Below are positions 22,393 to 33,654 of a stretch of 64,000 bases of DNA, in pieces. The notes below the pieces were generated by a model that had not been told where the DNA came from, did not search any database, and was given only the letters and a program-made list of their open reading frames with translations. Every line of letters begins with the position of its first letter. Positions within the stretch are counted from its first letter, which is position 1. The stretch is from Holothuria scabra. Taxonomy: Eukaryota; Echinodermata; Holothuroidea; Aspidochirotida; Holothuriidae. The translations under genes and the position numbers were made by a program. The DNA lies in NCBI GenBank assembly GCA_037179385.1, contig CM074179.1, positions 9,548,001 to 9,612,000 on the forward strand. The letters run 5' to 3'.

Positions 22393-22603
22393 TGCTATCT
22401 CCTCCAAAGCAGGCGGTTTCATGGGTATGGTGTAATGCAGGTTGTAGGGAATGTTGTTTTGTATCAAATAATAATTTTTGAAGATCGATTAGCTTTGTTA
22501 TGGGTGGTAAAATGGGTATTTTTCAACAATAAGTCGCGTGGGCGGTGTCTATTTTTAGAGAAAAGGCCACAGAGTTAAATTGTCAAGAACTGGCGAGGTA
22601 GCA
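22393..22603 (+). repeat. Dispersed 210-bp repeat, right copy (copy A)
   Basis: Partner of 14246-14455. It ends directly before a plus-strand LINE RT relic. The copy B counterpart is at about 45977-46188. Confidence 0.7.
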
Positions 22604-22639
22604 AATTACTCCAATATTTTAGAACTGGGATCGAAGTGT

Positions 22640-23310
22640 GCCTTGCAATTACAGGCCTGCCAGTTTAACCAGTATTGTGTGCAAAGTTATGGAATCTTTA
22701 ATTCAGGATAGTTTACTTAATCTGTCACAGCATGGGTTCCTGCCAAGCTGATCTTGTGTTACTAACTTTCTGAGCTTTTCTTCAAGACGTCTCTTCATCT
22801 CTTGATTCCGGTCTCTTCATCTCTTGATTCCAGGTATGGTGTTGACAGGGACCGCGGAGAGGGGGGGCTTTAGCCCCGCACTTATTTTGTTTTGGGCATT
22901 TTTGACTGCCTTAAACTGCATTTATTTTATTGGACATATTGGGCCGCTTCGATAATTAGCCCCTGCCCTTCAAAATTGATTCCGCAGCCTCTGGTTGATG
23001 TCATTTACCTTGACTTTTCAAAGGTCTTTGATAAAGTTCCATTAGGTACACTGATGGTTTAACTGCATCGTTAGCGCTTCAGGGCAATTGTGCTAATTGG
23101 ATAAATTCCTGGCTTCATGATAGATCTCAAAGAGTTGCTGTCAATGGTAATGTAATTTTTCTCCTTAATTTTCATCAATGATATCAATAGTTATCTTACA
23201 TATTATATCTTATAAGTAAGTTTGCAGATGATAATAAGCTTTGTAGGAAGATAAGCATTTTGGAAGATGCCTTACTGCTGCAGAAAGATCTGGATAGTTT
23301 GATCTGGTAG
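22640..23310 (+). pseudogene. Decayed LINE reverse transcriptase relic (copy A)
   Basis: Plus strand, in pieces. YRPASLTSIVCKVMESLIQD and QHGFLPS at 22640-22745 (with a stop) are followed by unrelated sequence about 22800-22990. Then VDVIYLDFSKVFDKVPL (about 22996-23045), NCANWINSWLHDRSQRVAVN (23085-23147), LIFINDINSYLTYYIL, and after a frame change KFADDNKLCRKISILEDALL. All the expected RT blocks are in order, but stops and frame changes make it clearly dead. It retains the uninterrupted LTR-element target ATGG at 23144-23147. Confidence 0.85.
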
Positions 23311-23973
23311 TAAGATCTGGTAGTAAGATCATTGTTCTCGAACTGTTATACCCCTCTCACTGGCTACTTGACATGCTATACTTCTCTGTATTTGGAATGA
23401 AAAAACTTAACTACTTAAGAATAACAAGGACACGCTAGAAAAGAATGAAAAAATCAATGAAAAAGAAACTACAATCTACATACAGTGTGCAGTGGCAGAA
23501 ATTATTTCGCTTTTATAAAGTGCCATCCTCCCCCCCCCCCCCGTCCTGCCCTCCCACTCCCTAGGTTGAAATAAGGAGTCTTGCCTGTGAGCTACAACTG
23601 GAAAACCAGACGTGGTCATCTCGACTTGCGCTAGTTCGTCACCCTCCATCTAATTACCAAGTACTGTAAAACCTACTGCTCAAGAAACCGTTAACACGAC
23701 AATATTGGAGTCGTAGCAGAGCATACGCCTAACTGCCTGCGTGGCAGGCGCCGCAACTTAATATCTAGGAATAACTAAGTTGTAACTAAGACACAGCTAA
23801 CCCCAAATCAACCACGACATTTTATCTAAAAATACACTTCTGCAACGACGTCATCCCGATATATTTTAACACCCAATGTCATGCTTAAAATCCAGCAAAC
23901 AGATCACTACAATTGACACTATCTCACGTTCATTCTGCATGCCAAAATGATGGATGACGTCACGTTTTGTTGC
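23311..23973. other. Non-coding end of the interrupting block
   Basis: Holds a polyC run near 23531 and, at about 23727-23757, an inverted relative of the block's left end (CTGCCTGCGTGGCAGGCGCC). No gene. Copy B counterpart: 52791-53424. Confidence 0.5.
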
Positions 23974-24000
23974 GGCACCGCAACTGGTCTAGACGTACGT

Positions 24001-25740
24001 CTTGTTTCTAAACGCATGCTGTTTAGAGGAAAGGCTGTTATTCGCTTGATAGTGATCCACCATATTTCAGCTGATAATATGCTCAAGTAGCTTACAACAT
24101 ATACAAGTAAGAGAGACAGGGCGGTAGTTGGATGGGAGAGAGCTATCGTTCTTCTTAAAAATAGGACAGATATTTGCCTTTTTCCAGTCCTTGGGGACTT
24201 GACCACTGTTGATTGATTGCTGGAAAAGATGACTGATCATTGGAGCAAGATCAGTAGCAAGTTTCCTCTCAGAACCCATGGGTGTATGTTGTCAGGACCC
24301 ATGGCTTTACTAATCTTAAGGTTTTGCAACAACTTTTCAACCCCAAATGTAGAGATGAAAATATCGGCCATTCTACTACCGATAGGTCTTCTGTAGAGGA
24401 ACAGAGTCGAAGGAGTCTCTGGTAAAAACACTACTGAACTGGCTATTCAAGGCTTCAGCCTTATCCTTATCACTATTAGCTATTTTACCGCAGACATGTA
24501 AGGGGGGGGGGATACTATGATTATCTTTCCTCTGACCATTAATATACCTCCCAAGGGGTTTGGAGTCATGAGTAATATCATCTATCATGCCGTTAATGTA
24601 TTTCCTATGAGAACTGAATACCTCCTTCTTAATACTAGCGCGAAGGTCAACCCACTTATTGTAAAAATATAATTTGTTAGTCTTCTTATACAAAGCATGA
24701 AGTCTGTTCCTTCTCTTTATTATCCTACAGATATATTCAGTGACCCAGGGAAGAGATTTCCTAGTTCTAGAAAGTTTGGACGGGATGTTTTTTTTCACAA
24801 TTCTCTCAAGAAAAGACTTAATGAGGAACCAGTTTTCTTCAATAGTGCGACTATCTTGTGTGCCATTTAGGTAACCAGTGGCGAAATTTCTGGTTTCATA
24901 CCTCATAGTGTCATAATCCCCATTGGAATACTGTCGGATAAGTCTACGTGGTTGCTTAGGCCTAGGGGAAAAGCACCTCAATTTACAAAAGATAATGTCA
25001 TGATCACTAAGCGGGTCAAAACTGCTGACTTCAGAGTACAGGTTGTGAGTATTAGAAATGACTAAATCAAGAGTATTGTTACCTCTAGTGGCAAATTTAA
25101 CAAGTTGATCTGCGGCAAAATCATCAACAATGTCAACAAGGAATTGACCATTACTGCTGGTGAGACAGGTCTCATTTTCCTTATTCAATCTAGTCTCCCA
25201 GTCGATGAGCCTAAAATTAAAGTCACCTAGTGTATGGAATGAGGGATTTCTATTTCTATGATTGATCGTAATGTTATGCAGTTGGTCACGAAGAAGAGAG
25301 ATGTGATCAACATGGGCGTTAGTATCCCTATACCAGGAAGCAACATAATGCTGACTCCCATTTATAGAAAAAGCAGCCCAAACTGACTCAGACCCATTGG
25401 AAAGAAAATTTTCACCAGTGGGGCTAGGTAATTTTTAATAAGCAGCATAGTACCACCGCCTCCAAGGGTGCGGTCATTTCTAAAACAGCATAATTCAGGC
25501 AATCTGGAAAAAGCTCCCTATCAGTAACTGAATTGTCAATTTTAGTCTCCTGCAATGCAACGATATCAGGTTCAGCAGAGTTAAGGAGGGACTGAGATCA
25601 AGTTTTTTCCCTCTCAGACCATTAATATTAATAGACATAAGGCTTATCTCCTTCCTACAATGTACAAAAGTGGGTTTATTTAACTTCTGTTGTGAAACAT
25701 TACCTTGAGAAATAACGGGGTCAAGAGCATTAAAGCTATT
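24001..25740 (-). pseudogene. LINE endonuclease and RT N-terminal half (copy A)
   Basis: Minus strand. APE-type endonuclease signatures in order: LQETKI near 25550, VASWYRD, LGDFNFRLIDWE at about 25215, and PLSDHDIIFC at about 25010. A linker follows (SLPWVTEYICRIIKRRNRLH), then the RT start: ISKAMGPDNIHPWVLR, DWKKANICPIFKKND, SNYRPVSLTCICCKLLEHII. The frame can be followed to KQHAFRNK near 24001, where LINE homology stops. The next expected residues (HSCDTQ) resume at 14178, so this is the 5' part of the same LINE copy. Frame breaks occur at about 24270, 24390, 25430 and 25600. A stop lies just after LEHIIS. Confidence 0.88.
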
Positions 25741-25742
25741 GC

Positions 25743-26171
25743 TTAGTACAAGATCACTACCTGCCTTAAATAAAAAGAGTTTGTTCTACGTGTAAAATTC
25801 CCGTTACCACACTTTGGACAAATCCATATACAATTTGTTGCCTGAACATTTTCGTACTGAGAGGTAGTAACTTGGGAACATCTATTGTGAATCCACAATT
25901 TACAGGTGTCGCACTCAATCGCTGGATCACAATGAAGAACATACTCAGAGCAGAGACCACACGGCGATGAACAATATCTACAAAACCACTTATCATCGGC
26001 GTTGGAACATTGAAGCTTTTTGTAAGTTCCAATACTAACATTGTAAGATGAAGTTAGTAAATCATATGAGAGTAAGCTTGTATGTGACGTCGTGTCAAAT
26101 AAACAACAGGAGCGGACCTTTCTTTTAAGAATGAAATATGCTGGAAGACAACTGACGAGGAGGGTGATCAT
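25743..26171 (-). CDS. LINE ORF1 with PHD-type zinc finger (copy A)
   Basis: A 142-residue minus-strand frame upstream of the endonuclease. Residues about 66-122 form a PHD-like C4HC3 finger: CRYCSSPCGLCSEYVLHCDP, then ECDTCKLWIHNRCSQVTTSQ, then WICPKC. PHD fingers are known in ORF1 of CR1-group LINEs, where ORF1 is thought to bind nucleic acid. The frame ends 3 bases before the region that reads into the endonuclease. The true N-terminus is uncertain because the first 20 residues look like chance sequence. Confidence 0.75.
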   Translation of the reverse strand: MITLLVSCLPAYFILKRKVRSCCLFDTTSHTSLLSYDLLTSSYNVSIGTYKKLQCSNADDKWFCRYCSSPCGLCSEYVLHCDPAIECDTCKLWIHNRCSQVTTSQYENVQATNCIWICPKCGNGNFTRRTNSFYLRQVVILY

Positions 26172-28735
26172 TGGTTCGGGCGGATTTTTAAATGTCCCTA
26201 GATTAGCTTATCACTGCATGCTCAGAATTGCCTGGTTTCATGCTCCTAGAACATTCAAGGAAATATCCCGAGGTGTATCGGCTTGAATCGCTGACAGCCA
26301 AAAACTGAATGTATAAAACTCCTGATAATGGAGGTGGAATGAAACCCAATTGGAATGTAAGAGTATAATTTGTTAGTGGGGATACAGCTATGTTGCTATT
26401 TACTAGCAAGTGACCATCCAATTGTGCATCAATTAACATAGCATACTTTGTCTTATTTAACCGGAAAATGCTCTTTTTCGTCTCGTTGGGAATGAATAAA
26501 AACTACTGTTGTTTTGTCTCTTACCTCGATTATTTCGAAATGTTGGAGCGTAATATGTTAGTGGTGATACGGCTATGTTACTATTTATTAGCAAGTGACC
26601 ATCCAAGGGCATCGATGAACATAGCATAGTTTGTCTTATTCAGGGGGAAAAATATTTTTTTCGTCTCGTTGGGAATGAATGAAAACTACTGTTTGCTCTT
26701 TCTCTAACCTCGATTATTTCGAGTACCCCTGTGCATTACTGAGAAAAAGGTTTTAAAACCCTATAGAGCGGCCAAAAATGTAGTTGGAAAAATTGAATGA
26801 AACCGGGGCTTGGCTTAGAGTATAGGTCAAGGAATCATTCCATGTCTATTATTTCTATCCCCAGCTCCTTCCTCCCCTTCCTGCCTTGAAAAATAAAACC
26901 CCTTTATACCATCTTTCGTACTTTCCATTTTAAAGTAGGCCTAACGTTTTAAATAAATCGAGAGACCACGACAGCGTGGTACATGCAAGATCTTATTAAA
27001 TTTTGTTTTCTTCGAGAGGGGTGGGGCAGGTGACGACAAATCTCGGTATTTAATTCGCCCAGGTAAAAAAAAAATACACATTTTGAGTTGAAATTGCATG
27101 GATGCTTGACTAAATATGAAACACAGTGCAATAATCTTATTGGCCAACACTTCTTCATCCAGGGGCGTCTACTTCAGGTTATATTTACTTCGGGTGGCAT
27201 TTATGGTCATTTAGTTGACTGTATTGACAGAGGAAAGAAATAATGTCGTCTATCAAGTTTGTTTAATTACAATATCTCGAAATTTATTCCGCAGAGAAGT
27301 TGCAAGATTAATTCCCCAAGTAATTGCTATTCGTCATAGTTTTCCTTAATTTTAATACTTCAAAGAGAAGAAGAAAAAAAAAAACTGTTCAAAGAAACTT
27401 TATCACATCTGTTGTCTTATGCGGTAAATTAAAATTCTGGAAACGGTTTGCCATTCACCTTATCTTAACATACATTATTTATACGTGCAAGGTACTTGTT
27501 CAATGCATGCTTTGCAGTTTTTAATATTGCCAACCTAAGCTTGAAAGCAAGTCCAATACGTGCCATAAAAGCAATCACCGACAGAAGTGGCAGCGGACTA
27601 GTTTGTCACTTCCTCGCCTGTGTGGGGAATGAAGAAGAGTTAAGGAAGTTTGTAGAATTTTACACAAATTGGTACCGTACCAAATTATTAATATCTTATT
27701 CTAATCGAAATGTGCTCATACACATCACCTACTGTAGTAAACTGCTATATAACACTGTGTTGGATTATCTTTGTCATTAATGTACAGCCAAAGCCAGTTT
27801 TTCAAGAAAAAAATGCTTAAAAAGGTTTGAAGCTTCACTGTTTCAAATCGGTGTTTACAATCGTTTGTTTAACTTTTTTATATCATTTTTTTTATTTAGA
27901 ATAAAAGTAACTTTCATTTGGTTAGACTATCCATTTCAAGTTCCATGCAATTTTTATCTATTTCGAGAAGTATTTTAGTATCTTAAATTTAGTCTGTTCA
28001 AACATCATGTAAAAATAAAAAGAAAAAAAAAAAAAATTAAAACTAAACACTAATCCTAATATCTACAGTTGATTTCTAGAATTGATATAAGTTATATTTG
28101 GTTAGACATAGCCATATGATACTTTATACGTATGGGTTGGTATCAAGTCATATTTTCATGGCTTGAAATGCCTATATCAAACTTGATGTGCATATCTGTC
28201 ATGGCTGCTTATAAACTGCGACTGATTGGACAGTGCCATATGAATGTTTTATTTTTCAATCTCAGGCACTGGCTTCTGTCAATGCTAGGTGATATCTTTA
28301 GCTTCATATGATCACAAAAACTTCCAGGGCAAAAGTTACCTATTCTTTCAAATCCATTCTTAGTCTCTTGGGTTCTTTTTTGAATTGTTCTCCTATGAAG
28401 ATAACAATCGTGTGTTAAGTAATGAAATAGCCTTTAGACGAAGATATCATACAACCTTTGTTCCTTTCGCCTTTGGCGAAGCAGCAGAAAATATTCCAAT
28501 ACTCCAATTTCGTGTTGAGATAATTCGTGTAGTTTTAACAAAACGATTACCAGGATTTGACTTAAGGTGAATTATCTGATGGAGAGGTGTACTGATAGGA
28601 CACATCCCTCCCTTGTGAGAAAAAAAATGTTTTGCATACGGAGGGAGGACTAGCCTAGGTGCAAATTGGTGCTACATGTGATGCTCAGTAATTTGATGGT
28701 CTCATTAATTATCCCCACAATAGCAGCTAGGCAAG
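26172..28735. other. Non-coding between LINE and lectin gene, with a 185-bp tandem duplication
   Basis: About 26358-26545 and 26546-26735 are two copies of a 185-bp unit sharing GTTAGTGG-GATAC, AGCAAGTGACCATCCAA, TTTTCGTCTCGTTGGGAATG and CTCGATTATTTCGA. The remainder is AT-rich and without a recognised exon. The open frame 27496-27780 is intact in both copies but has no domain. Confidence 0.6.
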
Positions 28736-28807
28736 CCTACTGAAGGAAAAGGCAAAGTTTTTAGAGAGCAAATCTTTTGCATATTTGACAACTGGCATAA
28801 CACTTAC

Positions 28808-28921
28808 TTTTTTTTTTACAGAAAAGTCCTGCTTCAAACCAGCAGAAGGCATCGTTGATGTTGGCATTATTAATCCGAAACACCACGCAGTTTTGAGTGT
28901 GATCTTTGTCATTTGGTTGGT
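28808..28921 (-). CDS. C-type lectin gene, third CTLD exon (copy A)
   Basis: Minus-strand acceptor TTTTACCCTCACAG, then a reading of QPNDKDHTQNCVVFRINNAN followed by INDAFCWFEAGLFCKKK, then a GTAAGTG donor at 28801-28807. The NCV, C-x-W/F and FC-K-K pattern is the C-terminal half of a C-type lectin-like domain with its conserved cysteines. Spliced phase 1 to the exon at 30633-30773, the ligand site reads WEPDQPND. The true stop should be in one more short exon below 28750; a plausible acceptor CCTTCAG lies near 28740 but is not decisive. Confidence 0.82.
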
Positions 28922-30632
28922 CTGTGAGGGTAAAACGGACGGAAGAAGGTAAGGTAGAAATTTCTTATTTCAGTTTCCGAACTGTTGTCATTGAAGACAA
29001 GTTCCTTAACGAGGTTTCGAAATGGTTAGACAGACACTTAGACATGTTGGTCATTAATTAGTTGGATTATGATCTCAAGCTTGCCCAGTGAATTTAAGAA
29101 GTGAGTTTGGCTAATTTCTGTTTACGGTGTGATCTATATCAAAATCAGCCGATTTTGAGAGCGAACAGACTTGTCGAGGTAAGTGGTAGACTATATTAAT
29201 TTTATAATTATTATTCCCAAGGACTATCGACAAGTAGTAATTATCTTGATCAAAATGAATAGGAAAAAAATAATAACAATGTAACACTAACGGCCTCCCA
29301 CAAATTCTCCGCAGATTAAGCGCACTCCAATCCAAACGGTAGGACGCTTAAAAAACACTGGATAACCATATATTTGCTGTGTCAGCTTCGCCGTGGTGCT
29401 TACTCCTTTGCGGCAATATATGTATTTTGATTGCAACTAAGCACAGCCACTTTCAAATGTTTGCTTCCTAATGCAGTAAACATTTAAACAATCAACCGAA
29501 TTCCTCCATTCTCCATGAAAATGACTCGAAATAAGCGCAGAGGAAGGGTTGAACTTAGAGCAAGTGTGATACAAGGACTTCACTGTTTGTGCAAAAGTTT
29601 TGATAAATAAATCGAATCACTTTTAAATGATATATTGCGCAATATTTTGTGTCATTATGCTTAAACTTTTCAAATAACATTTGTAGCTATCTTGTTGAAA
29701 ATTACTGCATACATCTTGCGCACAAAATGTGTTCACGCGCTTCTCTTTACGTGGTTATTTAAAGTACACGCACCTTCTAAACTGCTATGCTATTCAAGGA
29801 AACGAGACATTTAAATTTCAAAGGAAAGCAAGAGCAAGTCAAGTTGTACTAGGAGAACATGAAAAATACTGCGCAACGGACTACTTGGATTTTAAGAAAA
29901 AATAGAACATTTAAAACTTGAATACTGGTGGAAACTATGACAATAAGATTTGGATTAATCGGAATTCTCTCTCGAACCCTTAGTATTTACTTTCTCAAAT
30001 TCTGGAAGATTCACAGAAATTCCATTTCTGTAGATAATTCGTAGACTGAGTAAAATTAGATGAGTTTTAAAGGCAAGAAAAAAAATGTGACCTAAAATTC
30101 GAGATTTAACGGCTTTATTGTCAACCAATTGGTTTAAACCGGGTCAACTAAGGCCCTTGTCTTAATTGCGGTTCACTGGTTTGTCAGTTTCCTCACTACA
30201 TTTCATATGCTAAGCAACAATGAGAATAAAAATATGTTCTACTTTTAATTTCTTCGGTAAGACCCGGTCAAGATACAAATTAAACATGCCGCACATGAGT
30301 TATAATAGTGTGCGACGCTGGATGGGATGCCCCGTACCCTCTCTTAGTCAAATGTGCTTTGGAATAGCTTACTGCATGTCTTGTAAAGTCAGACATAATT
30401 GTAGTAAAATGCATATTCATTTGTCTAATTCAATATAAAATATATTCACGAATATTTTTCCAGCACTGGCTTAGTGCTTACACTAGCTGAAACGAACATG
30501 TTTGTCGGTTAGTTTGTACTGGATTGCAATTTAAACGACTTTTGACATAGTGACACTTGCACTTTTAAGTATATCTTTACTTGATTTGCCGTAAGAATAA
30601 AAAACTCAGTAACAATGTAAAGGAATACCAAC
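28922..30632. other. Lectin intron (copy A)
   Basis: AT-rich intron between the second and third CTLD exons. Open frames inside have no domain or splice support. Copy B counterpart: 58385-60092. Confidence 0.7.
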
Positions 30633-30773
30633 CTGGTTCCCAGGTCACAACATTAGGAGTATCGGTCAATTTCGTACCATCAGACCACACGAAGTCGCCT
30701 TCCTTTTCTCTGTCATCCAACCCAATATGAAGACTGGGCAACTTAACGTTACTGTCTCTACTACTTGCAATAG
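30633..30773 (-). CDS. C-type lectin gene, second CTLD exon (copy A)
   Basis: Minus strand, 141 bp, between acceptor ATATTGCAG and a GT donor at 30631-30632. It reads AIASSRDSNVKLPSLHIGLD, DREKEGDFVWSDGTKLTDTP, NVVTWEP. The IGL-D-D and F-VWSDGT phrases are the WIGL and F-W-S/T-DG core of the C-type lectin fold. Both boundary introns are phase 1. Confidence 0.88.
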
Positions 30774-31987
30774 CTGCAATATAAAAAAATAAACAAAAAG
30801 ATATAAAAGAAAGTACCATGCTTCTTGGAAAAAGTTACACGTCCATCACCAACAAGGCATTTGACTGGATTAGTAATTCTTTGAGGCCACAGGGTATGTT
30901 AAGGAAGGAACAAAGAATCATGTGTAAATGCATTGAAGAAATGGTAATTTGCTATTCAGCGGGCACGTTGCCTACAGATTCCTGCTGTCCCTTCCTTTCC
31001 AAGGAAAGGTGACGGACAAGAGAACTCCAATAGAATCGGGGGTGCAATGTTATTACTGGGTGAAAGGCAGTAAAATCTCTTTATTTGTGAAGTCTTTGAA
31101 CTGTTGTGTCGCAGTTGGCAAGTGCTATCATCAACTGTATCGCATACGGAAGGTAAAGCTATGAAGAATCTATCGGGCCTACGTATTTTTACGTCTTTTT
31201 CATTCTTTGATAATGATACTTAACTAGTACACTTTCTGTGATAACGTGTACACACTCTTCAAAAAATTAGAATAGTTCAAGTTTCAAAAAGTTGAAGTAT
31301 TCGTTTCTTTTATGAGCCGATTTTTACAAAATTCCAGCTCGTGGCACCGGATTGACTAGACTGGAAATTGTTTAGAAAGCTAACTGTCCATGACATGTAC
31401 CTTGCAATGTAATCTTTTTATTTCCCAATAAAGTGGCTTTGACAATGAGTGCCGGGGGGGTTCTGATTGGAAACTAAGAGTATTCATTTATAAGAAACCA
31501 AGGTCTGCAGGCCCTATGTACAAAGTAAAACATTTTACAATATTTAAAAACAGATGTTTCCTTCTTGGTGCTATTCAAAACAGAGAGATATTTACCCTCG
31601 CAAATTATCGATAAGTGAGGAAACAGGCGCTGTGTGCTGTAAAAATATTTCAAATTTATCAATTTTTTGCAACAATGCATTTAGCATTTAATTATGCTGA
31701 AAAATGTTAACAAAATGCTTCATGTCAGATTCAAAATGTCGTTTTGTTTGGGAATCGCACTCTATACACTCCAAAAGCAAAAATATAAAATCATTTTAAG
31801 TCTCTTCATATACTCATTTAGAAATCAGGAGCAAAAACATGTGCAAACCTTTCTGTTGTGGTTGGGAAAGGCCCCTTTGGAATTTTGGTTGCAAAGGAAT
31901 TTTGAAGATTCAAAACATTTAAGAATATTTCACATAAGTTACTAAGGTCGTGTTGTATGAATAAACACTAAATTGTTAATTATTTAC
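30774..31987. other. Lectin intron (copy A)
   Basis: Intron between first and second CTLD exons, with no other feature. Copy B counterpart: 60234-61403, which has a longer polyG run near 60874. Confidence 0.7.
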
Positions 31988-32123
31988 CTTCGGCAAACAT
32001 AAATCTCTTCCCTCGATGTTAGGTAGAGCAGTTTAGCACCGTATGACTCACATCTGAGCAGCTGGTGGCATCCGCGGTATATAATTGGTCCGTCTCAAAT
32101 TTGTAGCAGTGTCCATTAAACGT
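31988..32123 (-). CDS. C-type lectin gene, first CTLD exon, cut by the gap (copy A)
   Basis: Homologous to 61404-61555, but truncated at the N gap, and carries several indels near the contig end (about 32002 and 32053-32063) that break the frame. The GT donor at 31986-31987 is kept. The damage is at the last 100 bases of a contig, so read error is likelier than true decay. Confidence 0.75.
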
Positions 32124-32223
32124 NNNNNNNNNNNNNNNNNNNNNNNNNNNNNNNNNNNNNNNNNNNNNNNNNNNNNNNNNNNNNNNNNNNNNNNNNNNNN
32201 NNNNNNNNNNNNNNNNNNNNNNN
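32124..32223. other. Assembly gap, 100 N
   Basis: A run of exactly 100 N, the conventional placeholder for a scaffold gap of unknown size. It cuts the N-terminal lectin exon of copy A, and the sequence after it restarts at the beginning of the duplicated segment. Confidence 0.99.
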
Positions 32224-32444
32224 ATAATTTATGACATAATAAGAAGAAAATACCAGACGGGTAAGCCCATTATTTCTTTCAACTTTCATTTAAGAGGTAC
32301 CCAGAGCATTTTTGTGCCAACAGGCATTTCTTTTGGTAGTTAAATTTGTCCTCTTAAAAATATATATCCCTTATCAAACTGGGAGCTGTCTGATTATTAA
32401 TTTTGAGATAGTTCTTACAAGGCTAACATTAAAACATGTAATGT

Positions 32445-32688
32445 CAGTTAGATGAGGTTAAACAGCCCAGTTTCCAACCAATCGGTTCAAGTCTAGCTGG
32501 CCACAACCTTTTTAAGTCGTGGTCCACTAGTAATTGCTTTTCCTTATTACTCTGTTGGTTATGCAGAGCATCTCACACAGCAGTAGCAGGTTTCATTTTG
32601 AAAGTCTTTGATATGACCCAACTTGGGGTTGACTGTGACATCCTGCGTGCCAATTGAATGTTCAACCACTAGGCTACTGCCCCGGTAA
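32445..32688 (-). mobile_element. tRNA-derived SINE (copy B)
   Basis: Allelic copy of the SINE at 5640-5882, with the same intact A box and only a few substitutions. The distal boundary is approximate. Confidence 0.65.
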
Positions 32689-32871
32689 TACATCGTGCAC
32701 TCCACATCATTATTTTGGCATATGTAGTAAATGACTAAGATTTCTAAACTTTGAAGGGGCATATTTATCTTAAGTTCATGGCACAAGATATTCAAATAAT
32801 TCCTAAATATACTTATTGTAGGGACTAAATTCTATGAACTACAAAGTGGAAACACCTATTTTGGTGGTGTA

Positions 32872-33078
32872 TCAACACACCAAGCTGTCCCTGCCACCAA
32901 CTGACATTGAAGCAATGTACTTTCCAGAGGTTAAGGTACTAAGATCAACTTGCAAGTCCAGGCTTTCCTGCCAATTAAACTGTTGGCTGTACTCCAGGAT
33001 GGTGCTTGAATACTTGTTCCACTTTTCATACATTTTCTGATCTTTTTCCGGGAAGAGTGTTGCAAAGTCTTGTTCAAT
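32872..33078 (-). CDS. Exon of the SAM/C2H2-type gene (copy B)
   Basis: Allelic to 6067-6273, with the same frame, acceptor and stop. The few differences include one near the start (acgcttccc in A, actcttccc in B), which changes R to L. Confidence 0.5.
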   Translation of the reverse strand: MEQDFATLFPEKDQKMYEKWNKYSSTILEYSQQFNWQESLDLQVDLSTLTSGKYIASMSVGGRDSLVC

Positions 33079-33654
33079 CTTGAAAGGAGTGCAAGTTGAT
33101 TTATTTTTAATATCTAGTTATAATACTTTCCTTGAACGATCCTTCGTAATTATTTTCCAAATTATGGAAACACTAATTAAGTGTTAACTGATTATTACAT
33201 CGATTTTAGTCTAACATATACTGGCTAAAAATTGATGCCTCTATGTCAGAAATGTTTGATAATTGATAAGCAACAGAATTGCTTTGAATTCATCTGTCAT
33301 TCCAATTGTACTACTGGAGGAAAACTTAAGGTCGATCTCAATTCTTTAATGAAACACATCTGCCTAGATGTTCAAATGAAGATCCTAATGAATTTACTTT
33401 AGCAATTTTATTAAAAATTTCAGTGGAAGACACTAAGTTTTTCATTCCAGGCAATAGCAATGAGCACAAACTCTTCATGCAATCAATGTGTGGTACCAAG
33501 GTAGCAAGGACACTCTTCCAAGTGCTATTGCCCCATACGGTACCAACCACACTATAAATTTTAGTTGACGCTTCGTAATACTGCTGCTTCCCCCTCTCTT
33601 TCCATATGAAGTAAATTCAATCAATTATTCCTATTTCGTATTACATTATTACCC

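Larger units (their letters stand above)
14182..23985. mobile_element. 9.8-kb block interrupting the LINE, with AGTTGCGGTGCC inverted ends (copy A)
   Basis: The left end AGTTGCGGTGCC (14182-14193) and the right end GGCACCGCAACT (23974-23985) are a perfect 12-bp inverted pair. The left end is also the start of a 34-bp imperfect palindrome (AGTTGCGGTGCC ... GCAGCCGCAACT), and a related inverted copy lies near 23727-23757. LINE coding stops within 16 bases of each end and is continuous across the block. No clear target duplication is seen. The content is a nest of other elements and no transposase is recognised. It may be a DNA transposon loaded with later insertions or a multi-step insertion. 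Confidence 0.6.
5416..32123. other. Copy A of a duplicated 27-kb segment (probable haplotype 1)
   Basis: Colinear with 32224-61536 at high identity from end to end. It terminates exactly at the N gap, in the middle of a C-type lectin exon. Relative to copy B it carries a 3.9 kb ribozyme-repeat insertion (17512-21419) and lacks the 5.9 kb LTR retrotransposon. These two indels plus the microsatellite difference account for essentially all of the length difference. Small indels, often in homopolymers, are common between copies. Confidence 0.9.

Noticed and set aside
14246..22603. Reading the two 210-bp direct repeats as LTRs of one element
   Set aside because: No matching terminal dinucleotides, target duplication or gag-pol between them, and they are too diverged.
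27496..27780. 94-codon open frame conserved in both copies
   Set aside because: Allelic copies are expected to share it. No domain, splice context or composition supports coding.
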